From JAFNAG01 sp963824985 (GTDB taxonomy: Bacteria > Acidobacteriota > UBA6911), in NCBI GenBank assembly GCA_963824985.1, contig CAWGRQ010000021.1:7408-71407 (forward strand): a DNA stretch of 64,000 nucleotides, written 5' to 3'. Positions 27,452-36,830 of this stretch are shown here, piece after piece. Under the pieces are notes generated by a model. The model had not been told where the DNA came from. It worked only from the letters and a program-made list of their open reading frames with translations, and made no database searches. Both the position numbers and the translations under genes were made by a program. Position 1 is the stretch's first letter, and every line of letters begins with the position of its first letter.

Positions 27452-30400
27452 TCAGGATGTGCCCGGTATCCCCTCCGCGCGAGTCAGGCGGCTGAGGCAC
27501 AATACGGCGAATGCGATGAGAAGGCACCCGACGGCAGCGCCCGGGAGCGCTGCCGGGAAGGCCGCGGCGATACCTTCTTTGAGAGCAGCCAGGATGTCGA
27601 AAACACCCACTGCAAAGACGACCATCGCGCAGGAGAACCGCAGGACCATCCAATAGGATATCAGCAACAATATTCCGATTGCTATTCCCGCCGCCATCCA
27701 CCCGCCCGCAGTCCGGACCGGACCGGCGCCGGCCACTGCGAAGCCGAACACGAATAGGAGCGCGCCAGACAGTGGCCTCCTCCGCGTCCATCGCGTTGTG
27801 AACTGGTCCAGCACGACGAAAACCAGCAGCAGGACCAGCAGGTGGACGATGTACCGGTCGAGCGATTCCAGCATCACCTGGACGATCGGAACATAAGATC
27901 CCTGCGGCGCATAGTCTGCCCAGACGGGCGAAACCGATGAGCCCATCGCCGATCCGGCCGCGGTCAGGCCCGCGGCCGCAAATCCCATTGATACTCCCGG
28001 AATGATAATGTCTGCCGAGAAGGGAAAGTCAAAGATTCTCCCCCGCGCGCCATCTCCGACCCCGATCTTCCGGCGGACAAGCCCGGCGATCAGTCCCATG
28101 ATTCCCGCCAGGACGACCGCGGCGAGCAGGCCTCCGAGCAGCACCGTGAACAGCTGGATCCGGTACGGTTGTGCCGTCGAGAATTGGGAGATGAGCTCCG
28201 GGAGCGAATTCGCCAGATTGATGATCCGGATGGCCAGGATCGCGGCCAGCACCCACAGGAAGGCGGAAACGGCGAACTGCTTCCGGCTCCACGAGACGGT
28301 TGCCCATACGGCACCTGTCAGGATCACGATGGCTACGACCGCCAGGCAGGAAAGGTTGATGACCCAGGGCAAGACCTGCCGCTCCCGATCGAGACGTTCC
28401 CAATCCTCGGATGCGTAGACGTACCGACGGGCATCCGAGATCTGATCCCCCGCAACATGGACGGCCAGCCGTTTCTCTCCCGGGGACAGATCGATACCGG
28501 CCGGGTCCTCGTAGGCGAAATCCCAGTCAGTGCGGGCTTTCAGCTTCGAAGACTCCGCCGAGATCTCCTTCAAGGTGGAGGGATCGATCCGGAACCGCTC
28601 CCTCAGGGCGCCCGCGACGAGACGGCGAGCATCCCCCTCCGCAAGGTTGACACCCGGCGCCGCTTCCGGCAGGATGTGCCGGATCCGATATGCCTTTTGG
28701 TCATCCGCCAAGAATACCTGGTACTCTTCGGCGCGTTCCGCGACGTCGCCCGCAAACCGCACGAATCGAACCTTCCAATGCGGCGGCATTAGATATTGGC
28801 CCATCAGTTGGCTGTATGCAGCGCGCCCGGCTTTCTGCCACACAAATCGATCCGCCGGGCCGGGCTGGGCTTCGACCGCCGGGAGCGCCTCCCAGGTCCG
28901 TTCCATACGGATGCCCTGCTCTCGCAGCACGCTTTCAGCAATCGCCCGCGCCTGGCTTCGTCCCGGAGTCAAGGGGGGTGAGTCCGGCCGGAAATGGCCG
29001 GCGAACACCCACACGAGTATTCCCGCCACCCCTGCGACCGGCAGCAGATAACCTAGCCAGGTGGGAGCCGAATGTTGAGGAGCCGGCCGGGCTTCGACAT
29101 CACCTTTCGGAGGAACTTCGGGCGGCTGCCAGGCTTGATTCAGGCTTAATTCACCGGCCTCATTCCACCTTCGCGCATGCAGGCGGGCGCCTAACACTAT
29201 CCAGAGCGGAACGAGCGCCGCAGCCACGACGAGGATGCGGTCCACCCAGACGCCCGGCGCCGAGGAAACAAACAGCGGCAATGAAAGCCAGACGACGTCG
29301 AACGTGAAATGCAGCACGATGCCGGGCAGAAGGCCGAAGACAATGTAGAGGGCGCCGAAGGCAAGCGACGGGATGATCAGTTCCACCAGCCGCGCATACG
29401 CCGGCTGGTTCATATAACCGGCGTGTCCGGCGCCGAAAATGAGCGCCTGCAGGATCATGGCGCCGCCGATCCATACCTTTCGCTTTCCAAACCGGTCGCC
29501 CAGCAGCGCCGCTCCGGCGATCGGGACGGCGCGGAACAGGCTTTCCTCCCAAAAGCCGGCCTGCGCGGAGGTCGCAATCGGGCCCAGCCATGGTAAGTAG
29601 GAGGAGAGGATATCGGGCTGGACCAGTGCATCGGAAGGCGTCCACCACCCCAGCACCCGGCCGGCCATTAAATACAAGAGCACATCATAGGCAAAAAAAA
29701 GTCCGACCAGCAGGTAGCCGCCCGCGGTCCGGCCCAAAACCGCCGTGGAGTTGGCGATTCCAGCGGACCAGAGCTTCCATTGCTGGATGTGCCGCGGGAA
29801 TGCGCGCCGCGACAGGCTTTCCGCCGCCATGAACGATAAGGAGAAGAGAACAAAATAGAGCAGGAAGAGCAATGCGGTCTGCGCAATGCGCTGGGCAGTG
29901 AAACTCTCAGCCGACAGCGCGGTATCGTACCCCATCCAGCTGAGCGGCCACTCGTTGATGCCGGCCGCCAGTTGAAGCAGGGCTATGACGAGCCCCCAGG
30001 CCAACGGCGCGCGCCACTGGACCCAACGCCTGCGCAGCAGGAAGAACAGGCCGAAGCCGCAGCCCCCGATGAGGTAGATCAGGACCAGCGCCGCGCCGTC
30101 AATCGTGCTGATGAAGTCGTTCGCCGACCGCATCTGTTCATAGCGGCGCGAAAAAGCCTCCGGCACCCGGATGAAATGAGTCAATTCCGTCAGCCGGTCG
30201 CCGCTTATCACCAACCGCAGCCGGTAACGCCCCTCGCCGACAATCGCATCGGACCGCTCGTACGTGAAGGTGTGATCCACGCGCCCGCCCGGGCGGACCT
30301 CCCGGGACTTCTCCTCCAGTCGGAAACTGTCGAGGCGCACCTGCCACTCCGCAAGCGCCGCGCGCTCGGCGATCGTCTGCGCCTGCTCCGCCTCCAGCGC

Positions 30401-30817
30401 GGCCCCCGGCTCCCCTTCGGGGATTTTTACGATAAATCCGTACGGGAAACCTTCCGGCGTGAACCGGATGCGGCTCTCCCGGGTTTCGCCCGGCTTGAAG
30501 TGCCTGACCGTCCAGGTGTAGGGCTGGTAGAGTCCGTGGGAAATGGCCGATCTGAGGGCATCGATGCCGCCTCCCTCCAACTCGATGAAGTATTGCCCCA
30601 GCGGGTCGCCCGCAAAAGAGGCGACTTCCCTGCCTCCTTCCGGCGGAAGTTTAAGCCGGCCGGCGATGTCACGCGCCTTGGCAAGCGCCTCTTCCCGGTT
30701 CATGCGCAGATCGAGGGTCATGATCGGATAGGCACTGCGGAAATAGCGCGCGGCGACAAACGCACATCCCAGCGACGCAATTGCCAATGCAGCCCAGAAG
30801 GCAGGTTTGCGGATCAT
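27452..30817 (-). CDS. Giant CPBP-family intramembrane protease with duplicated PepSY-like extracytoplasmic region
   Basis: A 1121-residue polytopic protein. The CPBP (Abi/Rce1-type) glutamic protease motifs are complete: E424-E425-xxx-R in EESLFRAVP, H465 in FGAGHAGY, and H503 with D507 in HFTFDVVW. Most family members have only about 200-300 residues. Here an N-terminal soluble region (about 35-220, DLRMNREEALAKARDIAGRL) and a central one (about 590-760, SQARAIAESVLREQGIRM) look like copies of the same PepSY-like fold, each followed by membrane helices. A third block of helices ends the protein. A membrane-embedded protease with internal sensor or inhibitor domains is a reasonable inference; the substrate is unknown. 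Gene start at 30817. Confidence 0.75.
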   Translation of the reverse strand: MIRKPAFWAALAIASLGCAFVAARYFRSAYPIMTLDLRMNREEALAKARDIAGRLKLPPEGGREVASFAGDPLGQYFIELEGGGIDALRSAISHGLYQPYTWTVRHFKPGETRESRIRFTPEGFPYGFIVKIPEGEPGAALEAEQAQTIAERAALAEWQVRLDSFRLEEKSREVRPGGRVDHTFTYERSDAIVGEGRYRLRLVISGDRLTELTHFIRVPEAFSRRYEQMRSANDFISTIDGAALVLIYLIGGCGFGLFFLLRRRWVQWRAPLAWGLVIALLQLAAGINEWPLSWMGYDTALSAESFTAQRIAQTALLFLLYFVLFSLSFMAAESLSRRAFPRHIQQWKLWSAGIANSTAVLGRTAGGYLLVGLFFAYDVLLYLMAGRVLGWWTPSDALVQPDILSSYLPWLGPIATSAQAGFWEESLFRAVPIAGAALLGDRFGKRKVWIGGAMILQALIFGAGHAGYMNQPAYARLVELIIPSLAFGALYIVFGLLPGIVLHFTFDVVWLSLPLFVSSAPGVWVDRILVVAAALVPLWIVLGARLHARRWNEAGELSLNQAWQPPEVPPKGDVEARPAPQHSAPTWLGYLLPVAGVAGILVWVFAGHFRPDSPPLTPGRSQARAIAESVLREQGIRMERTWEALPAVEAQPGPADRFVWQKAGRAAYSQLMGQYLMPPHWKVRFVRFAGDVAERAEEYQVFLADDQKAYRIRHILPEAAPGVNLAEGDARRLVAGALRERFRIDPSTLKEISAESSKLKARTDWDFAYEDPAGIDLSPGEKRLAVHVAGDQISDARRYVYASEDWERLDRERQVLPWVINLSCLAVVAIVILTGAVWATVSWSRKQFAVSAFLWVLAAILAIRIINLANSLPELISQFSTAQPYRIQLFTVLLGGLLAAVVLAGIMGLIAGLVRRKIGVGDGARGRIFDFPFSADIIIPGVSMGFAAAGLTAAGSAMGSSVSPVWADYAPQGSYVPIVQVMLESLDRYIVHLLVLLLVFVVLDQFTTRWTRRRPLSGALLFVFGFAVAGAGPVRTAGGWMAAGIAIGILLLISYWMVLRFSCAMVVFAVGVFDILAALKEGIAAAFPAALPGAAVGCLLIAFAVLCLSRLTRAEGIPGTS

Positions 30818-31019
30818 AACTCCTATTTTCTATCCCCGAACCGCAGCAGGCACAAGCAAAAAAAGGTTCCGTTGCCTTCGGCGGGACGAGGCGTTCAATA
30901 GCTATCCTGCTGCCGGCCTCCGGAGCATGGATTTCGGCCCGTACCCAACTGCGGTCGTCCCCACACTCTCGAGTGGGAACAACAATCGCCGCTTTGTCGT
31001 TCGATCGGAGCAGGCAGGA
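30818..31019. other. Intergenic DNA, nothing recognised
   Basis: About 200 bp upstream of the CPBP gene and downstream of the ADOP permease gene, both on the minus strand. It should hold the CPBP promoter. No palindrome was seen. Confidence 0.4.
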
Positions 31020-33546
31020 CTATTCGCACCGCAGTGAAACCATGGGATCAACCCGTGCGGCGCGCCGGGCCGGGAGGTAGCTCGCGAGCAGGGCGACCAG
31101 GATCAGCAGCAACGGGATCGCAGAGAAGGTTGAAACGTCGGTCGCGGTAATGCCGAACAACAGGCTGCTCATGAAGCGCGTAAGCATGAACGCTCCGGCC
31201 AGGCCGATGGCCACACCGGTTACCGCAAGGATCAGTCCCTGACGAACAATGAAACCGAGGATGCCTCTCCGGGAGGCCCCCAGCGCAATGCGGATGCCGA
31301 TCTCCCTCGTCCCCTGGGTTACCAGATACGCCACTACCCCGTAAATCCCGGTGGCTGCCAGCACCAGCGCGAGGCCGGCAAAAATGCCCAGGAGCAGGAC
31401 CGAAAAGCGCCGCCGTGCCAGAGACTGGTCGACAAACTCCGCCATGGTGCGGATGTTGTAGAGCGGGAGATCGGGATCGAGTTCCCGGACCTCCTGCCGG
31501 ATGGCGCCAGAGAGAGTGCCCGGATCCGGAAGGCTTTTCAAAACTATATTCATGGTCCTGGTGGGCAACTGGGCGTGCGGCAGATAAAAAACGATGCGCG
31601 GATCGGAATCGAGGGTGTCATGTTTCACCCGGCCCACGACGCCGACAATCGTGTGCCAGGGAATGTCGGACTGCACCAGGTGGAAGCGCTTGCCGATGGG
31701 ATCCTGGTTTGGCCAGTATTGCCGCGCCATGCTCTCGTCGATAATGGCGACCCTGGGATGGGCGGCGGTGTCCTGTTCCTGGAAGAAACGCCCCTGGAGC
31801 AGCGGGATTTCCATGGCCTGAAAATAGTCGCCTGCGATTACGCGCTCATCCGCATTGATGAACTTCTCGCCGGCCAAGGGCGCGCGTCCCTCGATCGTGA
31901 TCGGCGTCCAGGCGAACGTCTGGGTCAGCGGCAATGCCGAGGTGCCGCCGGCGGCGGTCACGCCGGGGAGCTGTTCGAGACGCTCCCACAGCCGCCGATA
32001 GGTTGCCAGGGTCACCTGCACATCGCCGTACTTCCGGCCGCTCAACGTCATGCCAAATGTCAGCAGATTCCGCGCATTAAAACCCGGGTGGACATTCTGC
32101 AGGTTGGCAAAACTGCGGATCAGCAATCCGGCGCTGATAAGCAACACCACCGAGAGCGCCAACTCCGCGATGACGAGCATCCTGCGCACGTTGTGACCGC
32201 GACCCCACAGGGCGCTGCCCCCGGCCGCACCACGGCCCGCCTCATTCAGGGTCGAGCTCAAATCGATGCGGGTCACCCGCAGAGCCGGTATCAGGCCGAA
32301 TAGAATCCCCGTGACCAGGGAAATCAGGAGCGTATACGAAAGCACCCTCCCATCAATGCCGATGTCCTGAATGCGCGGCACGCTTTTGGGGCCCAAGGCA
32401 TGGATCCAGTCCACACTCCAGCCCGCCAGGAGGATGCCCAGGGCGCCTCCGCCGAGGGCCAGCACCAGGCTCTCCGTAAGCAATTGACGGATGATGCGCC
32501 GGCGGCTGGCGCCGAAGGCGGCACGCACGGCAATCTCCTTCTTGCGGGCCACCGCGCGCGCCAGGAGCAGATTGGCGATATTGGCGCAGGCCACCAGGAG
32601 AACGCATCCGACCGCTCCCAGCAGGATGTGGAGCGGCAGGCGTACGTCGCCCACCACCTGTTCCAGCAGCGGCACGATGCTGAAGGTCAGGCCGCCGTTC
32701 GGCGGATACAGGTCCGGATAATCGCGGCGCAGCCGCGCCGTGATGGCATCCATCTCGGCCTGGGCTTGCCTGACTGTAACGCCCGGCCTGAGCTTGCCCA
32801 TGACGTTGTAGTCTTCGCGCGTCCGGATCTGAGACGCCGTGGACAGCAGGGGCAGCGGCAGCAGGACATCCGCCTGCTCGGCGCCGCCCAGGGTCGGCAG
32901 AACCTCCCGCGGCAGGGAGAAGGATTTCCGCATGATGCCGATCACCTGGAACGGCTGGCCGTTCAGCGTGATCGCCCTGCCAATGATTCCCGGGTCCGAG
33001 CCAAAGCGGCGGGCCCACATGCCATAACTCAGCACGACCGTGGCCGGACGGCCCGGTGCATCCTCCTCCGACACGAAAATACGACCGGACACGGCATCTT
33101 CTCCAAGCATCGGGAGGAGATTGGATGAGACCCGGATGTATCCGATGCGCTCGGGCTCTCCGCCTCCCGTCAGGTTGATGTTGCCACCGATGGCGATCGC
33201 CAGCTGCTCGAAGCCTTTGTGGCCGTTCTTGATGTCGAAAATACTGCGCGGTCGAAAACCAGTCCTCCGCAATGTTCAGGCCCGGCGAGCGGTTCCAGAG
33301 GATCGTGAGCCGATCAGCGTCCCGGTAGGGGAGCGGATTGAGCAACAGCGCGTCGATCACGCTGAATATGGAGGTGTTGGCGCCAATGCCGATCGCCAGG
33401 GACAGGAGCGCCGCGGCGGTAAATCCCGGGTTCCGGCCGAAACCCCGAATGGCATACCGGATGTCCTGAAACAAGGTGCCGGCGGACATGCGCAAAGCAT
33501 CCAACCACCGTGCGCCGGCGGCACGGAACCGCAAACGGTCGACCAT
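31020..33546 (-). pseudogene. ADOP-type MacB/FtsX-like ABC permease, one frameshift near the N-terminus
   Basis: About 840 residues with two FtsX-like permease halves and MacB-type periplasmic domains, the layout called acidobacterial duplicated orphan permease. The first frame from 33546 gives LFQDIRYAIRGFGRNPGFTAAALLSLAIGIGAN and stops matching at about 33255. From there the other frame gives FDIKNGHKGFEQLAIAIGG through to ARRAARVDPMVSLRCE at 31020. One T too many in the TTTT run of GTATTTTCGAC would explain the break. Repeated motifs KEIAVRAAFGASRRRIIRQLL and REIGIRIALGASRRGILGFI mark the two halves. No ATPase gene is adjacent, as is usual for this family. Confidence 0.85.
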
Positions 33547-33711
33547 TCTTATTATGTATCATGAAACGGGGGTGGTTCCGCAACCGAACTTGCCCCGAAA
33601 TAGCAATTTTGAAAGGGTTTCATTGAGGCCGGTCCACAGGGAACCCGAACCTGGAATCATTCGTATGTCTTTATCACTGGGAAAGGAGCATCCCCATGAG
33701 TGTGCGCCAAT
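33547..33711. other. Intergenic DNA between divergent genes
   Basis: About 165 bp before the first BlaI-type operator; it holds the start region of the minus-strand ADOP gene. No other structure is seen. Confidence 0.4.
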
Positions 33712-33772
33712 ATGGTAATTTTTTACCATTTCTCTCTTGACGGGGCAAAACCCATGTGGTAATTTTTTACCA
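33712..33772 (+). promoter_or_regulatory. Promoter with two identical BlaI-type operators
   Basis: Two identical 16-bp palindromes TGGTAATTTTTTACCA lie at 33713-33728 and 33757-33772, 44 bp apart. Between them is a -35 box TTGACG (33737-33742), and after a 17-bp spacer the -10 box TAATTT (33760-33765) falls inside the second palindrome. Repressor on the second site would cover the -10; the first lies just upstream of the -35. The arrangement fits autoregulation by the BlaI/MecI-family gene that follows and resembles the operator pairs of bla/mec systems. Confidence 0.85.
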
Positions 33773-33809
33773 GATCATGAAAACTCCCCTCACATGGAGG
33801 AGGGACAAA

Positions 33810-34214
33810 ATGAGGAGGAAGACGAAAAACGAGGCGGTCGCAAGTCGATTGAGCCGGCGCGAGCGCCAGATCATGGATGCGATCTACCGCCGCGGCAAGG
33901 CGACCGCGACCGAGATTGTGGACAGCCTCCCGGACCCCCCGACCAAAGATGCCATCCGCAGGTTGATCCGGATTCTGGAGGAAAAGGGGTGGTTGCGGCA
34001 TGAAGCGGATGGGGTCCGCCACGTCTATCATCCGACGCTGCCCGCGGATCAGGCGCGGAGATCCGCGCTCGACCATGTCATCCAGACCCATTTTCGAGGA
34101 TCCGTATCCCAGGCAATTGCGGCCCTGCTTGAGTCCTCAGGCGATGACCTGACGGAGCGGGAGCTGCGGGACATTGGCACCTTGATCGAAGATGCCAAAA
34201 AGGAGGGACGCTGA
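33810..34214 (+). CDS. BlaI/MecI-family transcriptional repressor
   Basis: A 134-residue winged-helix repressor. LSRRERQIMDAIYRRGKATATEIVDSL and KDAIRRLIRILEEKGWLRHE form the DNA-binding domain. The C-terminal part (ALDHVIQTHFRGSVSQAIAALL) dimerises and, in the family, is the site cut by the M56 protease. The start at 33810 follows GGAGGAGGGACAA. Upstream Met codons fall in or next to the operator and promoter and would lie before or at the transcription start. Its stop overlaps the start of the protease gene by one base (TGATG). Confidence 0.9.
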   Translation: MRRKTKNEAVASRLSRRERQIMDAIYRRGKATATEIVDSLPDPPTKDAIRRLIRILEEKGWLRHEADGVRHVYHPTLPADQARRSALDHVIQTHFRGSVSQAIAALLESSGDDLTERELRDIGTLIEDAKKEGR

Positions 34215-35500
34215 TGCCGGACACGACCCCCCTCATCCTCGCTTCCCTGCTGGACTGGCTGGCAAAGGGCTTTTTGATTATGGGATTTGCCTTCCTGGCG
34301 GATCTGTTGCTGCGGCGCGCCCATGCGTCGCTGCGGCACTGGGTATGGCTGGCCGGGCTGGCCGGTTGTGTTTTGCTGCCGGCGATATCATTCTTCGTTC
34401 CGAGCCTCAATGCACCCCTATTCCATCTCAGTACGCTGACGGCCGCTCCGGCAGGAGGGCTGGAATCGGCCGCCGCCGCAAGCGAGCCCCGATTCGGATG
34501 GAGCTCAGCGCAGATTCTGGTCGGCATTTATGCTGCCGGCGCGCTGCTGGTGTTCGCCTGGCAGCTCGTGGGACGAGCGTATGCGCACCGTCTGCGCAAG
34601 GCCGCAACCAGGATTGCCGATCCGCAGACCATCGGCGAGCTTTGCCGCCTGCAGGCTGCGCTTGCAATCCGCGCTCGTGTCGAGCTTCTGGCCAGCGATT
34701 TGATCTCCATCCCTTTTTCCACCGGGTATCTTCGTCCCGTGATTGTGCTGCCGCAAGCGACCTCTCTGTGGCCACGGCCGGTTTTGACATCGGTTCTGGT
34801 CCACGAACTGGCTCATATCAAGAGAAAGGACATCCTCGGCCGCCTCGTCGCCCAGGTCAGCTGCTGCATCCACTGGATCAATCCGCTGGCGTGGTATGGA
34901 CTCGGGCGGATCATCATGGAGCAGGAAATCGCCTGTGATCACCTGGTGCTCGGGACCGGGACCAAACCCTCCGAATATGCCCGCAATCTTCTGGAACTCG
35001 CCAAAGTGCGGCGCGGCCGCCTCGACTTCGCCCTGACCGCGCTCGGCCGCCGCACGGAGCTCAGGAGCAGGTTGATGGAGATCCTGAAACCGACGCGCAG
35101 CCGCACGCCGCTGCGTATCGGCGGTTCCCTGGTATTCCTGGTCCTTACGCTGGGCCTGATCTTGCCGGTATCGGCGCTGCACATCTGGGATGCCCCGGAT
35201 GCGGGCGCGCTTACCAGGAAGCCGGATTCGTTCCAGGCGCAGCCCGTCCCCTTGCGGCTCAAGTCAATTGAAGGCAATTCACAGGCATCGAAGCTGCCAG
35301 ACCTGGAAACGGTCAAGCAGAAGATCAGCAGCAAACTCAAGGATATGAAGGCCCAGGGGTTGCCCCAGGAGCAGCTGGATCAGTTTGTGGCCGAGTCCAA
35401 AGTCAAATTAGCCAGTCTGCAGAACGAGATAAAGAAGCAGGAAGAGAAAAACAGGCAGATCGAGCTGCAGAGGCTGGGGAATTCGAAGGTGGTTAGATAG
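34214..35500 (+). CDS. M56-family (BlaR1/MecR1-like) membrane metalloprotease with repeat-bearing tail
   Basis: A 428-residue sensor-protease. Three N-terminal membrane helices (about 15-35, 42-60 and 100-118) are followed by the zinc site H197-E198-LA-H201 (HELAHIKRKD) and the distal EQEIACDH at 236-241. The last helix is at about 295-313 (IGGSLVFLVLTLGLILPVSA). The BlaR1 penicillin-binding domain is absent. The extracytoplasmic tail is only about 110 residues, and residues 363-408 (VKQKISSKLKDMKAQGLPQE...) match the repeat that makes up the next gene's product. It should cleave the co-encoded repressor on a signal, probably not a beta-lactam. Confidence 0.85.
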   Translation: MPDTTPLILASLLDWLAKGFLIMGFAFLADLLLRRAHASLRHWVWLAGLAGCVLLPAISFFVPSLNAPLFHLSTLTAAPAGGLESAAAASEPRFGWSSAQILVGIYAAGALLVFAWQLVGRAYAHRLRKAATRIADPQTIGELCRLQAALAIRARVELLASDLISIPFSTGYLRPVIVLPQATSLWPRPVLTSVLVHELAHIKRKDILGRLVAQVSCCIHWINPLAWYGLGRIIMEQEIACDHLVLGTGTKPSEYARNLLELAKVRRGRLDFALTALGRRTELRSRLMEILKPTRSRTPLRIGGSLVFLVLTLGLILPVSALHIWDAPDAGALTRKPDSFQAQPVPLRLKSIEGNSQASKLPDLETVKQKISSKLKDMKAQGLPQEQLDQFVAESKVKLASLQNEIKKQEEKNRQIELQRLGNSKVVR

Positions 35501-35760
35501 GAGAGGAGGCTTTCTTTCCTGAGTGGGTGGTCGGGAGTCGTTGCTGCGGCGGTTTGCATGAATCTCCGCACAATGAGTGTTTCCCGTGCCGGGTGCTGAA
35601 GCGTCGTCATTGCAGTCACAGGTAAGCAACCGCCCGGATCAGCAATCCCCGGACGGCGGCGAAAATAAAAACATCAACAGCTTCAACGGCCGACGACCGC
35701 GTTGCGGGCGAACAGTCGAAGTGTGCCCGGGCGCCGCCGGCGTTGGAGCAGGAGAATACC
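35501..35760. other. Intergenic DNA inside the BlaI operon
   Basis: 260 bp between the M56 protease and the repeat protein. No gene. A weak GC-rich inverted repeat at about 35628-35662 (CCGCCCGG ... CCGGACGG) is followed by GAAAATAAAAA and might attenuate transcription; low confidence. GGAGCAGGAG precedes the next start. Confidence 0.4.
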
Positions 35761-36309
35761 ATGAAGAAACTAGTGCTTTTGACTTCCGTGCTGTTTCTCG
35801 CTTTTCTCATTCCATGTGCATCCGCGCAGGACAAGCCGGATGCCAAGATGCTGCAGGAGAAATTGGATAAGAAGATCGCCGATATGCGGGCCTCCGGTGC
35901 GTCTCAGGCGGAGATCGATGCTTTCACCGTCGAGTTCAAGAATAAGGTGGCAGCCATGAATGCGGGCCAGCCCAAAAGCACCCCGGATGCCAAAATGATG
36001 AAGGAAAAACTGAACCAGAAGGTTGCCCAGATGAAGGCTTCGGGCGCTTCTCAGGAGGAAATCGACACCGTCATCGCCGACTTCAAGAAGAAAGCGGCCG
36101 CCATGAACAACCGTCCGCTCTCGAGCCCTCCGGATGAAACGACCTTCATGGAGAAGGTCAACCAGAAAGCCCAGGAAATGAAAGCGAATGGCGCGTCGGC
36201 GGACGAAATCAAAAAGATGGTCACCGAGGCCAAGCAGAAATGGGCGGAGATGAACGCCAAGGCTCAGAAGGAGGCGCAGAACACCAAAACCCAGAAGATT
36301 GAAAAGTAA
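35761..36309 (+). CDS. Secreted three-repeat helical protein, partner of the M56 sensor
   Basis: A 182-residue protein with signal peptide VLLTSVLFLAFLIPCASAQ. The mature part is three copies of a roughly 45-residue charged helical-hairpin repeat at about 26-68, 75-116 and 124-165. The consensus is EK(L/V)xxKxxxMKAxGAS(Q/A)xEI, followed by a second helix ending KxKxAxM. Proline-serine linkers separate the copies. The tail of the M56 protease encoded just upstream carries a fourth copy. No enzyme motif is present. Because the sensor and the secreted protein share a repeat, a regulatory partner or substrate-mimic role is plausible, but it is inference. Confidence 0.7.
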   Translation: MKKLVLLTSVLFLAFLIPCASAQDKPDAKMLQEKLDKKIADMRASGASQAEIDAFTVEFKNKVAAMNAGQPKSTPDAKMMKEKLNQKVAQMKASGASQEEIDTVIADFKKKAAAMNNRPLSSPPDETTFMEKVNQKAQEMKANGASADEIKKMVTEAKQKWAEMNAKAQKEAQNTKTQKIEK

Positions 36310-36351
36310 CCGCCCGATCATCCCGCACTTGAATCCGCAGTCACAATACCC

Positions 36352-36388
36352 TGGTGCAGGGGTGAGCGTCAGGCTCGCCCCTGCACCA
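36352..36388. terminator. Strong hairpin after the repeat protein gene
   Basis: A 16-bp stem (TGGTGCAGGGGTGAGC pairing with GCTCGCCCCTGCACCA, one G-T pair) closed by GTCAG. It lies 43 bp after the stop of the secreted repeat protein. No T-tract follows, so it may be a dispersed palindrome acting as an mRNA 3' end rather than a true intrinsic terminator. Confidence 0.45.
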
Positions 36389-36408
36389 TCCCTCATCCCA
36401 GAGCGGTC

Positions 36409-36678
36409 CTTAGGGCTCGCGCAAAAATAACTTCACATTCTGCTGCCGGCTCTCCAGCTTGCAGACAGGGCGCAGAAGCAGCATAGGAATACAGCAAGCT
36501 GGAGAGCCGGCAGCCCTGAGGGGCGCGGCGGCGGACGGGCATCTGCGGCGTTGCCGCTCCTCGACGATGTCACCACATCGCCTGCGTCGCGGCGCCTTGC
36601 ATCTGCCCGCCCCAGGAGCACCGCAGGTGCGACGGTGCTCGCGCCAGAATGCGAAGTTATTTCTGCGCGAACCCTTAG
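36409..36678. repeat. Palindromic mobile-like element, type A, copy 1 (270 bp)
   Basis: Terminal inverted repeats 36409-36442 and 36645-36678 match at 30 of 34 positions and start CTTAGGGCTCGCGCAAAAAT. The interior shares a long GC-rich block (GTTGCCGCTCCTCGACGATG ... CACATCGCCTGCGTCGCGGC) with 55747-55996. No open reading frame is plausible. Directly to its right, 36679-36735 resembles the left end of the type B element at 26695 (GTACTCGTG ... GTAATTAC), so two elements may have been joined here. Confidence 0.85.
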
Positions 36679-36830
36679 TACTCGTGGGGGTAATTACACT
36701 AACGTCTGCGGGTGGGCTCCAAGGGATCTCTTTAAGGAGAAAAGATCGATTCCCGTGACTGCAACACCTTTGCAGGCAAGTTCAACAGCATGGCGCCCGG
36801 TGCCGCAACCCACATCTGAAAGAAAAACGC

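Noticed and set aside
34214..35500. Beta-lactam resistance regulator (true BlaR1).
   Set aside because: The penicillin-binding sensor domain with its SxxK/KTG motifs is missing and no beta-lactamase gene is adjacent.
35743..36309. Alternative start at 35743 for the repeat protein.
   Set aside because: It would place charged residues before the signal peptide, and the ribosome site GGAGCAGGAG fits only the ATG at 35761.
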